A stretch of 64,000 nucleotides of DNA. Origin: Croceicoccus sp. Its GTDB lineage: Bacteria; Pseudomonadota; Alphaproteobacteria; Sphingomonadales; Sphingomonadaceae. Shown here one piece after another: positions 9,811 through 17,468 of this stretch (within the stretch, counting starts at the first letter, position 1; every line of letters begins with the position of its first letter). The DNA lies in assembly GCA_002694745.1 (NCBI GenBank), contig NZMY01000050.1, positions 342,358 to 406,357 on the forward strand. The letters are read 5' to 3'. The notes beneath the pieces are model-generated. The model was not told the origin of the DNA, did not search any database, and was given only the letters and a program-made list of their open reading frames with translations. Both the position numbers and the translations under genes were made by a program.

Positions 9811-10434
9811 TCAGGCTTGCTCCGGCTGGGAGGAAAGGACGCAGCGCGTATTGGCGACAAAGCGTGCGATCAAGGTTTCGGCGGTCGCGGGATCGAGCTG
9901 GGGAACCTGCATCAGGCGGCTCACCGTCGCGCGCGCGGTGCGCAAGGTCAGCGCCTGTCCCCACAGCCCGATGGCGCAGGCCCGTGCCTCGTCCTCCCCG
10001 AAATCGGGCCGCGCCTGGCGGATCAGCCCGACCGCCAGATCGAGCAGGCCGCGCATCCCGCCGATCCACAGCCGCTCGAACGCCTCGGTCGGCGAATGCT
10101 GCTCGCGCACGATGAAATAGGACCAGTTCTCGGACTGCGGATCGAACATGAGCTGCGCAAAGGTCCGAAGCAGGCGGCACAGGGCATCGACGGCGTCTTC
10201 GCCGCTGGCGGGCGGCTGCGATTCGATCATGGCGACCGCGGTTTCGAAACGCTCGGTCAGGCAGGTCGCGATATGGTCGGCGCAGGCAAGGTAGAGCCCT
10301 TCCTTGCCGCCGAAATGATAGGTGATCGAGGACATCGCCGTATCCGCCTCCTTCGCGATGGCGCGCGTGGCGGCACCTGCGAAGCCCTCGCGACCGAAAT
10401 GGGCGATGGCGGTGTCGAGAAGTACGTCCTTCAT
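9811..10434 (-). CDS. TetR/AcrR regulator with CecR-type C-terminal domain, first gene of the exporter operon
   Basis: 207 residues with an N-terminal TetR helix-turn-helix (GFAGAATRAIAKEADTAMSS then YHFGGKEGLY) and a C-terminal ligand domain resembling the CerR/CecR (DUF1956) type. In E. coli, CecR (YbiH) is encoded directly upstream of ybhG-ybhF-ybhS-ybhR and controls that operon. The gene order here is the same, so autoregulation of the exporter operon is the obvious inference. A palindrome lies 20-31 bases upstream of the start. Confidence 0.88.
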   Translation of the reverse strand: MKDVLLDTAIAHFGREGFAGAATRAIAKEADTAMSSITYHFGGKEGLYLACADHIATCLTERFETAVAMIESQPPASGEDAVDALCRLLRTFAQLMFDPQSENWSYFIVREQHSPTEAFERLWIGGMRGLLDLAVGLIRQARPDFGEDEARACAIGLWGQALTLRTARATVSRLMQVPQLDPATAETLIARFVANTRCVLSSQPEQA

Positions 10435-10453
10435 GGCGGCGACTCGTTAATTC

Positions 10454-10465
10454 GTTCGACCGAAC
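10454..10465. promoter_or_regulatory. Candidate operator of the CecR-like regulator
   Basis: A perfect inverted repeat GTTCG-AC-CGAAC lies 20-31 bp before the tetR start, and the symmetry extends imperfectly outwards (TTCG.. / ..CAA). Its position between the start and the presumed promoter fits autorepression. Binding is an inference. Confidence 0.45.
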
Positions 10466-10603
10466 AAGTAAAGATGCCTGAAGGTGCAGGCCGCTTCAGC
10501 CGCCAGGACGGTCGCGCTTACTGACAAAAATGTCGATAATTTGGGGGTTGGTGTGTCCGGCGATTGTCTGGCCTGAAAAGGGCGCAATCGCTGCGGAAGA
10601 ATT

Positions 10604-10680
10604 TGGTCGGGACGAGAGGATTCGAACCTCCGACCCCCACACCCCCAGTGTGATGCGCTACCAGGCTGCGCTACGTCCCG
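10604..10680 (-). tRNA. tRNA-Pro (anticodon GGG)
   Basis: A 77-nt cloverleaf on the minus strand. It has a 7-bp acceptor stem CGGGACG/CGTCCCG, D-stem GCGC/GCGC, anticodon stem TCACA/TGTGG with loop CTGGGGG (anticodon at 10644-10646), T-stem GGAGG/CCTCT around TTCGAAT, discriminator A and an encoded CCA. Confidence 0.97.
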
Positions 10681-10896
10681 ACCGGAGAGCGGCCCTATAG
10701 TCGGGCATTTCCGGCAGCGCAAGGCCAGTATCGACCATTGATGCGACTGTTTGCGCTTTCCCCGGCGCGGGCGGGCCGCGCAGCGCGGGTTTGCCACCTG
10801 TGCGCAATGCTGCTAACCGCCCCGCCATCGTCAGCGCGTGGTGCCACAGGGCTCTGCGCGCGATTCCCTATTTGCGAAAGCATCGGCACGTTTTTC

Positions 10897-11229
10897 ATGA
10901 CCAGCACACTTCTGTTTCTTGCCGCCGCACCCGCCAACGCCGGACCGCCCGTGTGGACCAATTTCGTCCTGCTGGGCGGCATGGCGCTGATCTTCTGGTT
11001 CTTGATCCTCGGCCCCCAGCGCAAGCGGATGAAAGAACATCAGGCCAAGGTCGCGGGCCTTAAAAAGGGCGACCGCGTCGTGACCGCGGGCGGCCTGATC
11101 GGCAAGGTGGTGAAGCTCGACGACGATTACGTCGACCTCGAACTGGCGCAGGGCGTCCGGGTCAAGGCCGTGCGCAGCACCATCGGCGACGTGATCCCCG
11201 CGGGCAGCGCCACTCCGGCGAACGACTGA
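10897..11229 (+). CDS. yajC: Preprotein translocase subunit YajC
   Basis: A 110-residue single-span membrane protein (helix about residues 18-38, ending in FLILGPQRKRMKEHQ, the family signature), followed by a small cytoplasmic beta domain (GLKKGDRVVTAGGLIGKVVKL). YajC associates with SecD and SecF, encoded directly downstream, and forms the accessory complex of the SecYEG translocon. The frame is open further upstream (from 10738), but the ATG at 10897 gives the normal YajC length and N-terminal topology. Confidence 0.95.
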   Translation: MTSTLLFLAAAPANAGPPVWTNFVLLGGMALIFWFLILGPQRKRMKEHQAKVAGLKKGDRVVTAGGLIGKVVKLDDDYVDLELAQGVRVKAVRSTIGDVIPAGSATPAND

Positions 11230-11239
11230 GGCACCCAGG

Positions 11240-12832
11240 ATGCTCGACTTTCCCGCGTGGAAGCGCGTCTGGCTTTGGGGCATCACCCTGCTGGGCGCGC
11301 TGCTGGCCGTTCCGTCGCTGGTGATGCTGTCGGGCGGCGCATGGCCCTCCAGCCTGCCCGATCCCGAAATCAACCTTGGCCTCGACCTTGCCGGCGGCAG
11401 CCACATCTTGCTCGAGGCAGAGACGGACGATGTGCGCGGCCTGCGTCTCACCTCGATGGAGGAAGAAGTCCGCAACGCGATGAGCGGGGCGGGCATCGAC
11501 ATCGGCGACATCAGCCGCGAGAATGGCCGCCTGTCCTTCATGCTGGAAGACGCCAGCGACGTCGACGCCGCGCGCGAGGAACTGCTCCCCATGATCGAGG
11601 GCGTGGGCCTCACGGGTCAGCAGGACTGGGAACTGACGGTCCTCGACGGGCAGCGCATGGTGCTGACCCCGACCGAGGCCGGTCTGACGCAGGCGGTCGA
11701 GAACGCGATGGACACCGCGACCGACGTGGTCCGCCGCCGCATCGACGAACTTGGCACGCGCGAGCCGACCATCATCCGGCAGGGCGACAACCGCATCGTG
11801 GTGCAGGTCCCCGGCCTGCAGGATCCCGAAGCGCTGAAAGAACTGCTGGGCCAGACCGCCAAGCTGGAATTCAAGCTTGTCGACACCGCCGCCCTGCCGC
11901 AGGACGTGGCGCAAGGCATCGCTCCTCCCGGCAGCCAGATCCTGCCCTTCGCGCCCGACGCCGCGCAGCAGGGCGCCATCGCGGTGCGCCGTCTGGGCGG
12001 CATCCAGGGCGACCAGCTGACCAATGCGCAGCAGGGCTATGACCAGAACGGCGCCGCCGTGGTCAACATCCCCTTCAACCAGGAAGGCGGCCGCCGCTTT
12101 GCGCAGCTGACGACGCAGAACGTCAACCGCCCCTTCGCGATCATTCTCGACGGCGAGGTGCTGTCGGCCCCCAACATCAACGAGCCGATCCTGGGCGGTC
12201 AGGCGATGATCTCGGGCGGGTTCGATGTCGACAGCGCCAATAATCTCGCGATCTCGCTGCGTTCGGGCGCGCTGCCCGTCGATCTGGCGGTGGTCGAGGA
12301 GCGCACCGTCGGCCCCGACCTCGGCGCCGATTCGATCGAGCGCGGCGTGCTGGCGCTGATCATCGGCGGCACCGCGGTGCTGGTCTTCATGATCGTCACC
12401 TATGGCCGCTTCGGCCTCTACGCCAATGGCGCGCTGGTGCTGAACGTGCTGCTGATCCTGGGCATCATGGCGCTGCTGGGATCCACGCTGACCCTGCCGG
12501 GCATCGCCGGTTTCGTGCTGACCATCGGTACCGCGGTCGACGCCAACGTGCTGATCAACGAACGCATCCGCGAGGAACGCCGACGCGGCCGCCGCGTGGT
12601 GCAGGCGGTCGAGGTCGGCTACCGAGAGGCGCAGCGCGCGATCTTCGACGCCAATATCACCAATGTGATCGCGGGCGTGCTGCTGTTCCTGTTCGGCTCC
12701 GGCCCGATCCGCGGCTTTGCCATCGTTCTCATCATCGGTATCGTCACCTCGGTCTTCACCGCGGTCACGATGACGCGCATGTGGGTGGCAGGCTATCTGC
12801 GCCGCAAGCGCCCCGCCGACCTGCATATCTGA
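11240..12832 (+). CDS. secD: Protein translocase subunit SecD
   Basis: A 530-residue RND-family protein: an N-terminal helix, a large periplasmic P1 domain containing LGLDLAGGSHILLEAET near residues 45-60, and five C-terminal membrane helices including GTAVDANVLINERIREE. SecD with SecF uses the proton-motive force to pull exported proteins out of SecYEG. It starts 10 nt after yajC with AGG just before the ATG, and secF follows after 13 nt, giving the conserved yajC-secD-secF operon. Confidence 0.97.
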   Translation: MLDFPAWKRVWLWGITLLGALLAVPSLVMLSGGAWPSSLPDPEINLGLDLAGGSHILLEAETDDVRGLRLTSMEEEVRNAMSGAGIDIGDISRENGRLSFMLEDASDVDAAREELLPMIEGVGLTGQQDWELTVLDGQRMVLTPTEAGLTQAVENAMDTATDVVRRRIDELGTREPTIIRQGDNRIVVQVPGLQDPEALKELLGQTAKLEFKLVDTAALPQDVAQGIAPPGSQILPFAPDAAQQGAIAVRRLGGIQGDQLTNAQQGYDQNGAAVVNIPFNQEGGRRFAQLTTQNVNRPFAIILDGEVLSAPNINEPILGGQAMISGGFDVDSANNLAISLRSGALPVDLAVVEERTVGPDLGADSIERGVLALIIGGTAVLVFMIVTYGRFGLYANGALVLNVLLILGIMALLGSTLTLPGIAGFVLTIGTAVDANVLINERIREERRRGRRVVQAVEVGYREAQRAIFDANITNVIAGVLLFLFGSGPIRGFAIVLIIGIVTSVFTAVTMTRMWVAGYLRRKRPADLHI

Positions 12833-12845
12833 GGGAGGAGCCAAT

Positions 12846-13832
12846 ATGAAACTCCTGAAGCTCGTTCCCGACACGACCAACATTCACTTCCTGAAGTGGC
12901 GCGTGCCGTTCTACGTCGTTTCGGTCCTGCTGATGATCGCAAGCTGGGCGCTGGTCGCGACGCAGGGCCTCAACCTCGGCGTCGATTTCGTCGGCGGGCA
13001 GATGATCCGCGCGACTTTCACGCAAGAGGCCGAGGCCCCCGTCGCGGAACTGCGGCGCGAAATCGGCTCGCTCGGCTATGGCGAGCCCGTCATCCAGCGT
13101 TTCGGGCAGCCGAACGAGGTGTCGATCCGCATGCGTCTTCCCGAAACCGAGGAAGGCGCGACCGCGGCCAAGGACCTGGCCGACCGCATGACCAGCGCGA
13201 TCACCGGCAACATGGAGCAGAACCATCCCGGCGTACGCATCGACGGCGTCGATTCGGTGTCGGGCAAGGTGTCGGGCGAATTGTTCGAAACCGGCATGAT
13301 GGCGCTGCTTGGTGCGATGGTCATGATCTCGATCTATATCTGGATCCGCTTCGAATGGCAGTTCGGCGTCGGCGCGATGTTCGCGCTGCTGCATGACGTG
13401 TCGCTCACGCTGGGGCTGTTCGCGATCACGGGGCTGGAATTCGACCTCAACATCGTCGCCGCGATCCTTGCCATCATCGGCTATTCGCTGAACGACACGA
13501 TCATCGTCTATGACCGCGTGCGCGAAAATCTGAAGAAATACCGCAAGATGCCGATGGCCGAACTGCTCGACCTTTCGGTGAACGAGACGCTGGCGCGCAC
13601 GGTGATGACCTCGCTGACCACCTTGACGGTGCTGATGGTGCTGATGTTCGTGGGCCCTGCGATGACCTTCGGTTTCGCCGCCGCCATCGCGTTCGGCATC
13701 TTCGTGGGTACCTACAGCTCGATCTACATGGCGGCGCCGATCCTGATCTGGCTGCGGGTGAAATCCGACAGCTTCGTTCCGCGCGAGAACGAGGCGGACC
13801 GGCAGGAGCGACTGGCGCGCGGGCAGGTCTAG
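12846..13832 (+). CDS. secF: Protein translocase subunit SecF
   Basis: 328 residues with six membrane segments. The N-terminal motif LNLGVDFVGGQMIRATF and the C-terminal GYSLNDTIIVYDRVREN are the SecF signatures. A strong ribosome-binding site (AGGGAGGAG) lies 5-6 nt before the ATG in the short gap after secD. It forms the SecDF-YajC export-driving complex in the inner membrane. Confidence 0.97.
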   Translation: MKLLKLVPDTTNIHFLKWRVPFYVVSVLLMIASWALVATQGLNLGVDFVGGQMIRATFTQEAEAPVAELRREIGSLGYGEPVIQRFGQPNEVSIRMRLPETEEGATAAKDLADRMTSAITGNMEQNHPGVRIDGVDSVSGKVSGELFETGMMALLGAMVMISIYIWIRFEWQFGVGAMFALLHDVSLTLGLFAITGLEFDLNIVAAILAIIGYSLNDTIIVYDRVRENLKKYRKMPMAELLDLSVNETLARTVMTSLTTLTVLMVLMFVGPAMTFGFAAAIAFGIFVGTYSSIYMAAPILIWLRVKSDSFVPRENEADRQERLARGQV

Positions 13833-14168
13833 GCCGCCGCCTCGTGCGGGCAGGCCGGGGCGCGGGGATCGCTCCGCGGCCCGGCCACCCGCAGCGAACC
13901 ACCAGCCGCAAGGGCGCCCGCTCCACCGATTATGGCGGAATTGGGGCGCCTCACCGCGAAATAACTTGCCTGCGCAAGATTATTAACCATTAGGATGGGC
14001 CTGTCGCGCGGCCCTGACGTTGAGACATGCGTTTTTCGGGGCTGTTGGCCTGCCGTGTGAAAACGGCGGGCAAGGGGCCGGGAACGAACGGCCGCTGTGC
14101 GTGTAAACGCGATCGTCGACGACAATCGTCGCGCGTCGCGGATCCTGTCCACAACGTGAGTTCTTGCC
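13833..14168. other. Intergenic region between secF and the glycosyltransferase
   Basis: 336 bases without a convincing gene. A 107-codon minus-strand frame (13829-14152) is Arg/Pro-rich without a ribosome-binding site and is not accepted. There is a small inverted repeat CTTGC-N4-GCAAG at 13965-13978, just before an AT-rich stretch (ATTATTAACCATTAGG) that could hold the promoter for the glycosyltransferase. Several GC-rich stem-loops follow secF, but none has a T-run. Confidence 0.4.
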
Positions 14169-16151
14169 TTGCCGATTCCCGTTCGTGCCGATTTCGACCC
14201 CTGGATGCTGTTCCTCGGCCTGCTGACCTTCCTGATCGCGATCTGGTCCGCCTGGCGGCGGGAAGAGCATGCCGTGCCTGTTCAGCTCGGCGGGTGGATC
14301 ACGCTGAAAGGCGGCCTGCGCATCGGCGGCTATCTGCCGCGCAATATCGCCGAATTGTCGCTGCTGACCGCGCTGGCCTATCTGGTCGCGGGTGCGGCGA
14401 CCGGGCAGTTCTACACGCTGCTGATCCCGCTTGGTGCGTTCATGCTGGCGCTGTCCTTGCGCCAGACGATGGGCTGGCGGCTCAGCCTGCCGGGCATGGC
14501 ATGGCTCAGCGTCGAGGCGCTGGCGATTGCCGTCAGCTGGTGGTGGCTGTGCCTGCTGGTGAACGAAGCGCCGCTGCCGCTGTGGAACGAGGCGGCGCTC
14601 TATCTCGCGATCACCGCTGCGCTGGCGCTGGGCTATCTCGGCTGGATCGAGCGCATCGCGCGCGAGGCATCGCTGACGCACAGCCACTGGCGCCTGCCCA
14701 ATCGCGCGCCCCAGCCGGGCGAGCGTCCTGAGCGTCACTGGCGCTCGGTCGCCCGCGCCTACGCCAGCACAAAGGTTTACGAGCCGCGCGTGTCGGTGCA
14801 CCTGCCGTGCTATGCCGAACCGCCGCATGTGGTGAAGGAGACGATGAACCGCCTCGCCGCGCAGGAATACACGAATTTCGAAGTCATCGTCATCGACAAC
14901 AACACCAAGGACGAGGCGCTGTGGCGCCCGCTGGAAAGCCACGCCGCCGCGCTGAACAAGCGCCTCGGCCGCGAGGTGTTCCGCTTCTTCCACGTCGACC
15001 CGCTCCCCGGCGCGAAGGCGGGCGCACTCAACTGGGTGCTCGACGGGCGCATGGACCCGTCGGCCGAGATCGTGTCGGTGATCGACGCCGACTATCTGGC
15101 CGAACCCGATTTCCTCTCGCGCCTCGTGCCCTTCTTCCGCGACAAGTCGGTCGGCTATCTGCAGACCCCGCACGACTATCGCGATTACGAGGACAGCGCC
15201 TATCTGACCGGCTGCCACTGGGAATACATGCCCAACAACAAGGTCGATATGTGCGGCGTGTCGGAATATGGCGGCGCGTTCACGATCGGCACCATGTGCC
15301 TGCTGCGCGCCGATGCGCTGCGCCGCGTGGGCGGCTGGGCCGAATGGTGCCTGACCGAGGATTCCGAGGTGTCGGTCCGCCTGCGCGCCGCCGGCTATCG
15401 CGGCATGTATCTGGGCGAGACATTCGGCCGCGGCCTGATCCCCGACACGTTCGAGGATTACAAGAAGCAGCGATTCCGCTGGACGGCGGGCCCGGTGCAG
15501 CAGCTGCGCCGTCACTGGAAGCTGTTCCTGCCCGAACCCTATGCGCGGCCCATGCCTGGCTGGACCAAACTGCTGGAAGTGCTGCGCTGCTCCGCGCCGC
15601 TGCAGACGCTGGCGGGTATCGTGCTGGGCCTGATCGGCGTGACCGGCATCGCCATCGCCGTGCTGGCGGGTGCGATGGAGCCGGTCACGCTGGCTCCGAT
15701 CGCCTGGCCGATGATCGCGCTGGGCCTCGGCACCGGTCTGGTGCGCAACTGGCACCGCTATCAGATCACCGGCTGTCACCGCGTGATCGACATGATCCGG
15801 GGCGAAATCGCGCGCGCGTCGCTCACCTATATCGTGCTGGTATCGGGTGTCGCGGGCCTGTCGAACAAGCCGCATGCATGGCGCCGCACGCCCAAGTTCG
15901 GCGCCAGCGGCGGCATCGTGTCGGCGCTGGCCTGCACGATCCCCGAAATGGTGCTGGCCGTCGTAACGCTCGCGATCGCGGGCTTCATGGCGGCATCGGC
16001 GGGCACGCTCGGCGTGGGCTTCGCGCTGCTGGTGGCGATGATCTACGGCTTTCTGGGCCTGCGCTTCCTGTGCGCGCCCTATATGGCGCTGCTGGCCCTG
16101 CGCAAGCCGCAGGCCGAGGCGGAAGGCGCCGGCCGGCAGCTCACCGCCTAG
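14169..16151 (+). CDS. Processive family-2 glycosyltransferase, membrane-bound
   Basis: 660 residues: N-terminal membrane helices (residues 11-27, 58-160), a cytoplasmic GT2 domain from about 205 (RVSVHLPCYAEPPHVVKETM), then C-terminal helices. The D,D,D,QxxRW set of processive beta-glycosyltransferases (cellulose, chitin or glucan synthase type) is complete: DNN near 243, DAD at 306-308, TED at 396-398 and QRFRW at 434-438. It probably makes or exports a beta-linked polysaccharide; the sugar cannot be told. The start is a TTG two codons after the last in-frame stop region; the ATG at 14205 is an alternative. No bcsB-like partner is adjacent. Confidence 0.88.
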   Translation: MPIPVRADFDPWMLFLGLLTFLIAIWSAWRREEHAVPVQLGGWITLKGGLRIGGYLPRNIAELSLLTALAYLVAGAATGQFYTLLIPLGAFMLALSLRQTMGWRLSLPGMAWLSVEALAIAVSWWWLCLLVNEAPLPLWNEAALYLAITAALALGYLGWIERIAREASLTHSHWRLPNRAPQPGERPERHWRSVARAYASTKVYEPRVSVHLPCYAEPPHVVKETMNRLAAQEYTNFEVIVIDNNTKDEALWRPLESHAAALNKRLGREVFRFFHVDPLPGAKAGALNWVLDGRMDPSAEIVSVIDADYLAEPDFLSRLVPFFRDKSVGYLQTPHDYRDYEDSAYLTGCHWEYMPNNKVDMCGVSEYGGAFTIGTMCLLRADALRRVGGWAEWCLTEDSEVSVRLRAAGYRGMYLGETFGRGLIPDTFEDYKKQRFRWTAGPVQQLRRHWKLFLPEPYARPMPGWTKLLEVLRCSAPLQTLAGIVLGLIGVTGIAIAVLAGAMEPVTLAPIAWPMIALGLGTGLVRNWHRYQITGCHRVIDMIRGEIARASLTYIVLVSGVAGLSNKPHAWRRTPKFGASGGIVSALACTIPEMVLAVVTLAIAGFMAASAGTLGVGFALLVAMIYGFLGLRFLCAPYMALLALRKPQAEAEGAGRQLTA

Positions 16152-16164
16152 CCCAAAGGAAGCC

Positions 16165-16737
16165 TTAGAGCGCGCGCACCAGCAGCGCGGCAAGGGCGAT
16201 CCACGCCGGTTCGCGCACCACGATCTGGCGCTGCCCCGCACCGGGCGGGAGCAGCGCCACCGTGTCGGCGGAAAAATCGATCAGTCGCCCGAACGCGAAT
16301 CGCCCGCCGCTGCGGGGGACCAGCACGTCGCGGTTGATCGCGCGCGCACGCTCCTCCGCCGGCAGGTCGCGCAGCCACAGCCGGTCGCCCACCCGATATT
16401 CGCCGACCGCGCTTTCGACATCGAGCACTTGGACCGTACCGTCGCCCAGCATGGCCAGCGGCTCCAGTGCCTCACGCGGGGAGGGCAGGGGTTCCGCCCC
16501 CTCCGACGTCAGCCGCGCCACCACCATCGCGGCATCGCGCTGCTCGCTTGCCAGCAGCAGTTCGGGCGCGACGCCCAGCGCCCCGGCGATCCGGTTCAGC
16601 CAGTCGATCGACAGCGTGCGCATCCCCGTCTCCAGCCGCCCCACCGTCTGCGGCGTCGTGGGCGGGCTGCAGGCGGCGGCCAGATCTGCCAAAGTCATGC
16701 CCTTTTCCTTGCGGATCGTGCGAATGCGGTTAATCAC
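16165..16737 (-). CDS. XRE-family transcriptional regulator
   Basis: A 190-residue protein with an N-terminal Cro/C1 helix-turn-helix (INRIRTIRKEKGMTLADLAA, then TPQTVGRLETGMRTLS, residues 2-55) and a C-terminal beta-rich region resembling an S24-like fold without an obvious protease dyad. The start chosen is the GTG at 16737, preceded 8 nt upstream by AAAGGAA; upstream codons in the same frame are Cys-rich and unlike the protein. It is divergent from the DUF6456 gene and convergent (13-nt gap) with the glycosyltransferase. An inverted repeat overlaps its leader, suggesting autoregulation. Confidence 0.8.
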   Translation of the reverse strand: MINRIRTIRKEKGMTLADLAAACSPPTTPQTVGRLETGMRTLSIDWLNRIAGALGVAPELLLASEQRDAAMVVARLTSEGAEPLPSPREALEPLAMLGDGTVQVLDVESAVGEYRVGDRLWLRDLPAEERARAINRDVLVPRSGGRFAFGRLIDFSADTVALLPPGAGQRQIVVREPAWIALAALLVRAL

Positions 16738-16742
16738 GGCGT

Positions 16743-16769
16743 GGTTCCTTTCGGGAAAATGCAGGAACC
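16743..16769. promoter_or_regulatory. Inverted repeat upstream of the XRE gene (candidate operator)
   Basis: Perfect arms GGTTCCT (16743-16749) and AGGAACC (16763-16769) separated by 13 nt, placed 6 bases before the GTG start of the XRE gene and covering its ribosome-binding site, in the divergent promoter region shared with DUF6456. Regulator binding is inferred. Confidence 0.4.
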
Positions 16770-16840
16770 TATTCGGTTTTATTTTCCTACAAGGCAAGCG
16801 GTCCGCACATCCCCTGCACAGCAATCCAAGGGGACACTTC

Positions 16841-17377
16841 ATGACCGAACAGCAGGATACCGGGCAGCATGATAACGGACACCAGGGACCGGGCGAATAC
16901 GTTACCCGCGAACTCACCAGCGAGGGGCCGCGCCGCATCTCGAAGGATTATCGCGGCGGCGCATCGAAACGCGCGCGCGCGGTTACGGTAAACCTCAAGG
17001 AATCGCCGCTCGGCTGGCTTTACGCGCATGGCCATCTGACCGAACCGCAGTACGAGGCGGGCGAAAGGCTGCGCGCCGATTGGGAACGCGCGCAGATCGC
17101 GCCGTCGATCACCATGCGCTGGGATCCGGTCCGGATCGGCGGCACCAATCCGGACCGCGGGCTCGATCCCTCCGAACGCCAGATCGCAGCCAAGTCGCGC
17201 TTCGACAAGGCGGTGAAGGCGGCGGGGCCGGGGCTGGCCGACATCCTCTGGCGCGTGGTCTGCGCGGGCGAGGCGGTCGGCATCGCGGAAAAGGCGATGG
17301 GCTGGCCCGCGCGCAGCGGCAAGCTGGTGCTGGGGCTGGCGCTCGACCGGGTGGCGGGGTTCTACCGCATCGGGTGA
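16841..17377 (+). CDS. DUF6456 domain-containing protein
   Basis: 178 residues. After a polar N-terminus, the segment from about residue 50 (NLKESPLGWLYAHGHLTEPQ, then YEAGERLRADWERAQIAPSI) to the C-terminus matches the DUF6456 pattern found in alphaproteobacteria, often linked to helix-turn-helix proteins. The C-terminal AADKARFDKAV-like and GWPARSGKLVLGLALDRVA segments resemble a sigma-4-like HTH. A role in DNA binding or regulation is likely but unproven. The ATG at 16841 follows AAGGGGAC at the right distance. It is divergent from the XRE gene. Confidence 0.75.
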   Translation: MTEQQDTGQHDNGHQGPGEYVTRELTSEGPRRISKDYRGGASKRARAVTVNLKESPLGWLYAHGHLTEPQYEAGERLRADWERAQIAPSITMRWDPVRIGGTNPDRGLDPSERQIAAKSRFDKAVKAAGPGLADILWRVVCAGEAVGIAEKAMGWPARSGKLVLGLALDRVAGFYRIG

Positions 17378-17468
17378 AGCCGCGCCGCGGGGCCGCTTGA
17401 TCTTTGGGATGGGCCGTGCAAGCCTCGGTTTCAGTTGAAACCGTCCACGTCAAGCGAGTCCCCCTTTC

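Noticed and set aside
10560-10591. Inverted repeat GCGATTG/CAATCGC after tRNA-Pro considered as a terminator
   Set aside because: The arms are 7 bp with an 18-nt loop and no T-run on the tRNA strand; evidence is too weak to call.
10540-10700. tRNA-Pro as a possible attachment site of an integrated element
   Set aside because: There is no integrase gene nearby and no repeated tRNA 3' end seen; the flanking genes are housekeeping or exporter genes.
13829-14152. A 107-codon minus-strand frame after secF
   Set aside because: Arg/Ala/Pro-rich, no ribosome-binding site, no family resemblance, and it overlaps the probable promoter region of the glycosyltransferase.
14027-14731. A 234-codon plus-strand frame overlapping the start of the glycosyltransferase
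   Set aside because: It lies in a different phase from the GT2 protein, and its translation is Arg/Cys-rich noise.
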